NCBI GenBank assembly: GCA_003477185.1
Contig: DMTJ01000074.1
Location: forward strand, 1-6,171
Direction of reading: 5' to 3'
DNA: 6,171 bases
Origin: Lentisphaeria bacterium
GTDB lineage: Bacteria; Verrucomicrobiota; Lentisphaeria; JABSQK01; UBA12247
In this document: positions 5,431-6,171 of the stretch, piece after piece
Position numbering within the stretch: the first letter of the stretch is position 1
How the letters are laid out: each line of letters starts with the position of its first letter
Notes under the pieces: model-generated
Databases searched by the model: none
Told to the model about the DNA's origin: nothing
The model's input: the letters and a program-made list of their open reading frames with translations, nothing else
Program-made: the position numbers and the translations under genes

Positions 5431-5731
5431 CTGTGGGTTGGAAGACATTGCACGTGGAGTCGGCGTCTCGCGCTTTTAAGTAGCCAAGGTACTGCTTGGA
5501 AGTGGCTCGGATAAGGTGGTGGTAAGTGAGGCGAACGCGCAGCGGATTCGTGAAGTGGCAAAGAAGATGGATTACCGGCCGCACATGGCGGCGCTTGTGT
5601 TGAAGGGCATGGATAGCCTGATTATTGAGATTGTCATCGATTCGAAGGCCTCGCCGGACAAGCTGGAAGCGACCTCCATGCGCTCGCACTGTCGCTCAGT
5701 GAGTAACTTCGCGAGGAATTACCCGAAATGA
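5428..5731 (+). pseudogene. LacI-family transcriptional regulator remnant
   Basis: Reading 5438-5731 in one frame gives LEDIARGVGVSRF, then TAA at 5477-5479, then VAKVLLGSGSDKVVVSEANA, QRIREVAKKMDYRP and HMAALVLKG. This is the standard LacI-family N-terminus: helix-turn-helix (DIA..GVSR..VAKVL), then VSEA..RIREVAKKMDYRP and the hinge, followed by the first strand of the effector domain (IIEIVIDSKASPDKLEA). The stop codon sits where the family has Thr or Ser between SRF and V; TCA to TAA would be a single change. A start at ATG 5428 would fit the usual N-terminal length if one extra base in the GGG run 5435-5437 were removed (M-L-W-L-E-D-I-A-R). Homology fades near 5680 and the frame ends at 5731, so about 250 residues of sugar-binding domain are missing. 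A GTG at 5516 could at most start a 71-residue piece lacking the DNA-reading helices. It is divergent from the propeller hydrolase and 12 bp ahead of the GH20 gene, so it probably once controlled them. Confidence 0.82.
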
Positions 5732-5733
5732 GC

Positions 5734-5740
5734 AAGGTGA
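5734..5740 (+). promoter_or_regulatory. ribosome binding site of the GH20 gene
   Basis: AAGGTGA ends 3 nt before ATG 5744, closely matching the anti-Shine-Dalgarno. It favours this start over the out-of-frame ATG at 5728. Confidence 0.6.
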
Positions 5741-5743
5741 TAA

Positions 5744-6171
5744 ATGAGGGCGATTATTTTGCTGGGATTCTGGCTGATGAATGTTGGGGCAACCGAGCAG
5801 ACTGTGATGTTGGGATTGGTGCCGGAACCCCGGACGATTGAGATGGCGCGGGGTGCGTTTACGCTGACCGCGGAATCCGTCGAGACGGTTCGCGCCGGCC
5901 TGCCGCAACAGGCGGTTGGGATCACGTTGGCCATCGAAGAGACCTCGGACCTTGCCTCAGAAGGGTACGTGCTCGACGTGGCATCGGTCGGCGTCACCAT
6001 TCGCGCCGCCACGCCCGCAGGCGCATTCTATGGCTGGCAAACCCTACGCCAATTGCTGCCACCCGCGGGTGAGGGCCCCGCCGCAATCCCGTGCTTACAC
6101 ATCGAGGATGAGCCAAGCTTCCAGTGGCGGGGCATGATGCTGGATGTGTCCCGCTACTTCTTCAACAAGCA
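5744..6171 (+). CDS. secreted GH20 beta-N-acetylhexosaminidase, 3' end outside window
   Basis: Family GH20 exo-enzyme removing terminal beta-linked GlcNAc or GalNAc by the substrate-assisted mechanism. The first 142 residues are in the window with no stop. Residues 1-16 (MRAIILLGFWLMNVGA) are a signal peptide, followed by the GH20 N-terminal alpha/beta domain (about 24-115), with LVPEPRTIEMARGAFTLTA at its start and GVTIRAATPAGAFYGWQTLR (83-102) at its end, a hallmark of the family. The entry to the catalytic barrel follows: IPCLHIEDEPSFQWRGMMLD and VSRYFF (to 140). Arg129 in WRG corresponds to the substrate-binding Arg of the family (Arg178 of human HexA). The catalytic Asp-Glu pair lies further on, outside the window. 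It is 12 bp after the LacI remnant on the same strand, so it was probably part of the same regulated locus. The signal peptide, Shine-Dalgarno and domain start agree on ATG 5744. Confidence 0.94.
   Translation, partial: MRAIILLGFWLMNVGATEQTVMLGLVPEPRTIEMARGAFTLTAESVETVRAGLPQQAVGITLAIEETSDLASEGYVLDVASVGVTIRAATPAGAFYGWQTLRQLLPPAGEGPAAIPCLHIEDEPSFQWRGMMLDVSRYFFNK

Noticed and set aside
5286..5561. Upstream extension of the propeller hydrolase frame by 92 codons
   Set aside because: The extension is Arg/His/Pro-rich, overlaps the LacI remnant and would bury a clear signal peptide that starts at ATG 5285.
5516..5731. Intact small DNA-binding protein starting at GTG 5516
   Set aside because: It would begin after the DNA-recognition helices of the LacI domain; it is better explained as the open tail of a pseudogene.
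1..6171. CRISPR arrays, insertion sequences, rRNA or phage genes
   Set aside because: No spaced direct repeats, transposase or integrase motifs, or rRNA-like stretches were seen on either strand.

Overview
The window is bacterial, dense with genes and moderately GC-rich. Verrucomicrobiota (Opitutae/Puniceicoccales-like) is the best guess. The clues are a type IV pilus retraction ATPase, a tRNA, and a secreted polysaccharide-degradation cluster containing GH20, a beta-propeller hydrolase and a LacI-type regulator. This assignment is inference from gene content and style; there is no rRNA or other phylogenetic marker.

Left part (1-3435, all + strand): the 3' part of an SGNH/GDSL hydrolase gene, cut by the window's left edge, is followed after a 131-bp gap with a weak promoter candidate by a two-gene operon. 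Its first gene encodes a 201-aa protein with two membrane segments and a TPR-like cytosolic tail. Nine bases later comes the most striking gene here: a 716-aa protein made of two complete PilT/PilU-type ATPase domains fused head to tail, aligning with a constant 371-residue offset and no gap over most of their length. Both halves keep Walker A, Asp box, Walker B glutamate and His box, but they differ at the Walker A loop and in the C-terminal 'AIRNLIRE' region. It looks like a single-chain version of a PilT/PilU pair.

Middle (3436-3728): a tRNA-Arg(CCG) gene with encoded CCA, preceded by a plausible promoter and flanked by inverted repeats. A short tandem 'CACGGAA' intergenic repeat lies just past the end of the next, convergent gene.

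Right part (3729-6171): carbohydrate-utilisation genes. On the - strand is a secreted 518-aa five-bladed beta-propeller protein (GH43/GH117-like fold; exact family unclear) with a Lys/Pro-rich insert and a calcium-binding-type loop. Divergent from it on the + strand is the wreck of a LacI-family regulator: a recognisable helix-turn-helix and hinge, with an in-frame TAA inside the recognition-helix region, a probable frameshift at the start, and loss of the effector domain. A perfect 12-bp CG-centred palindrome between the two is a candidate leftover operator. The window ends inside a secreted GH20 beta-N-acetylhexosaminidase gene. Together these genes suggest degradation of an amino-sugar-containing or marine polysaccharide, with the local repressor lost.
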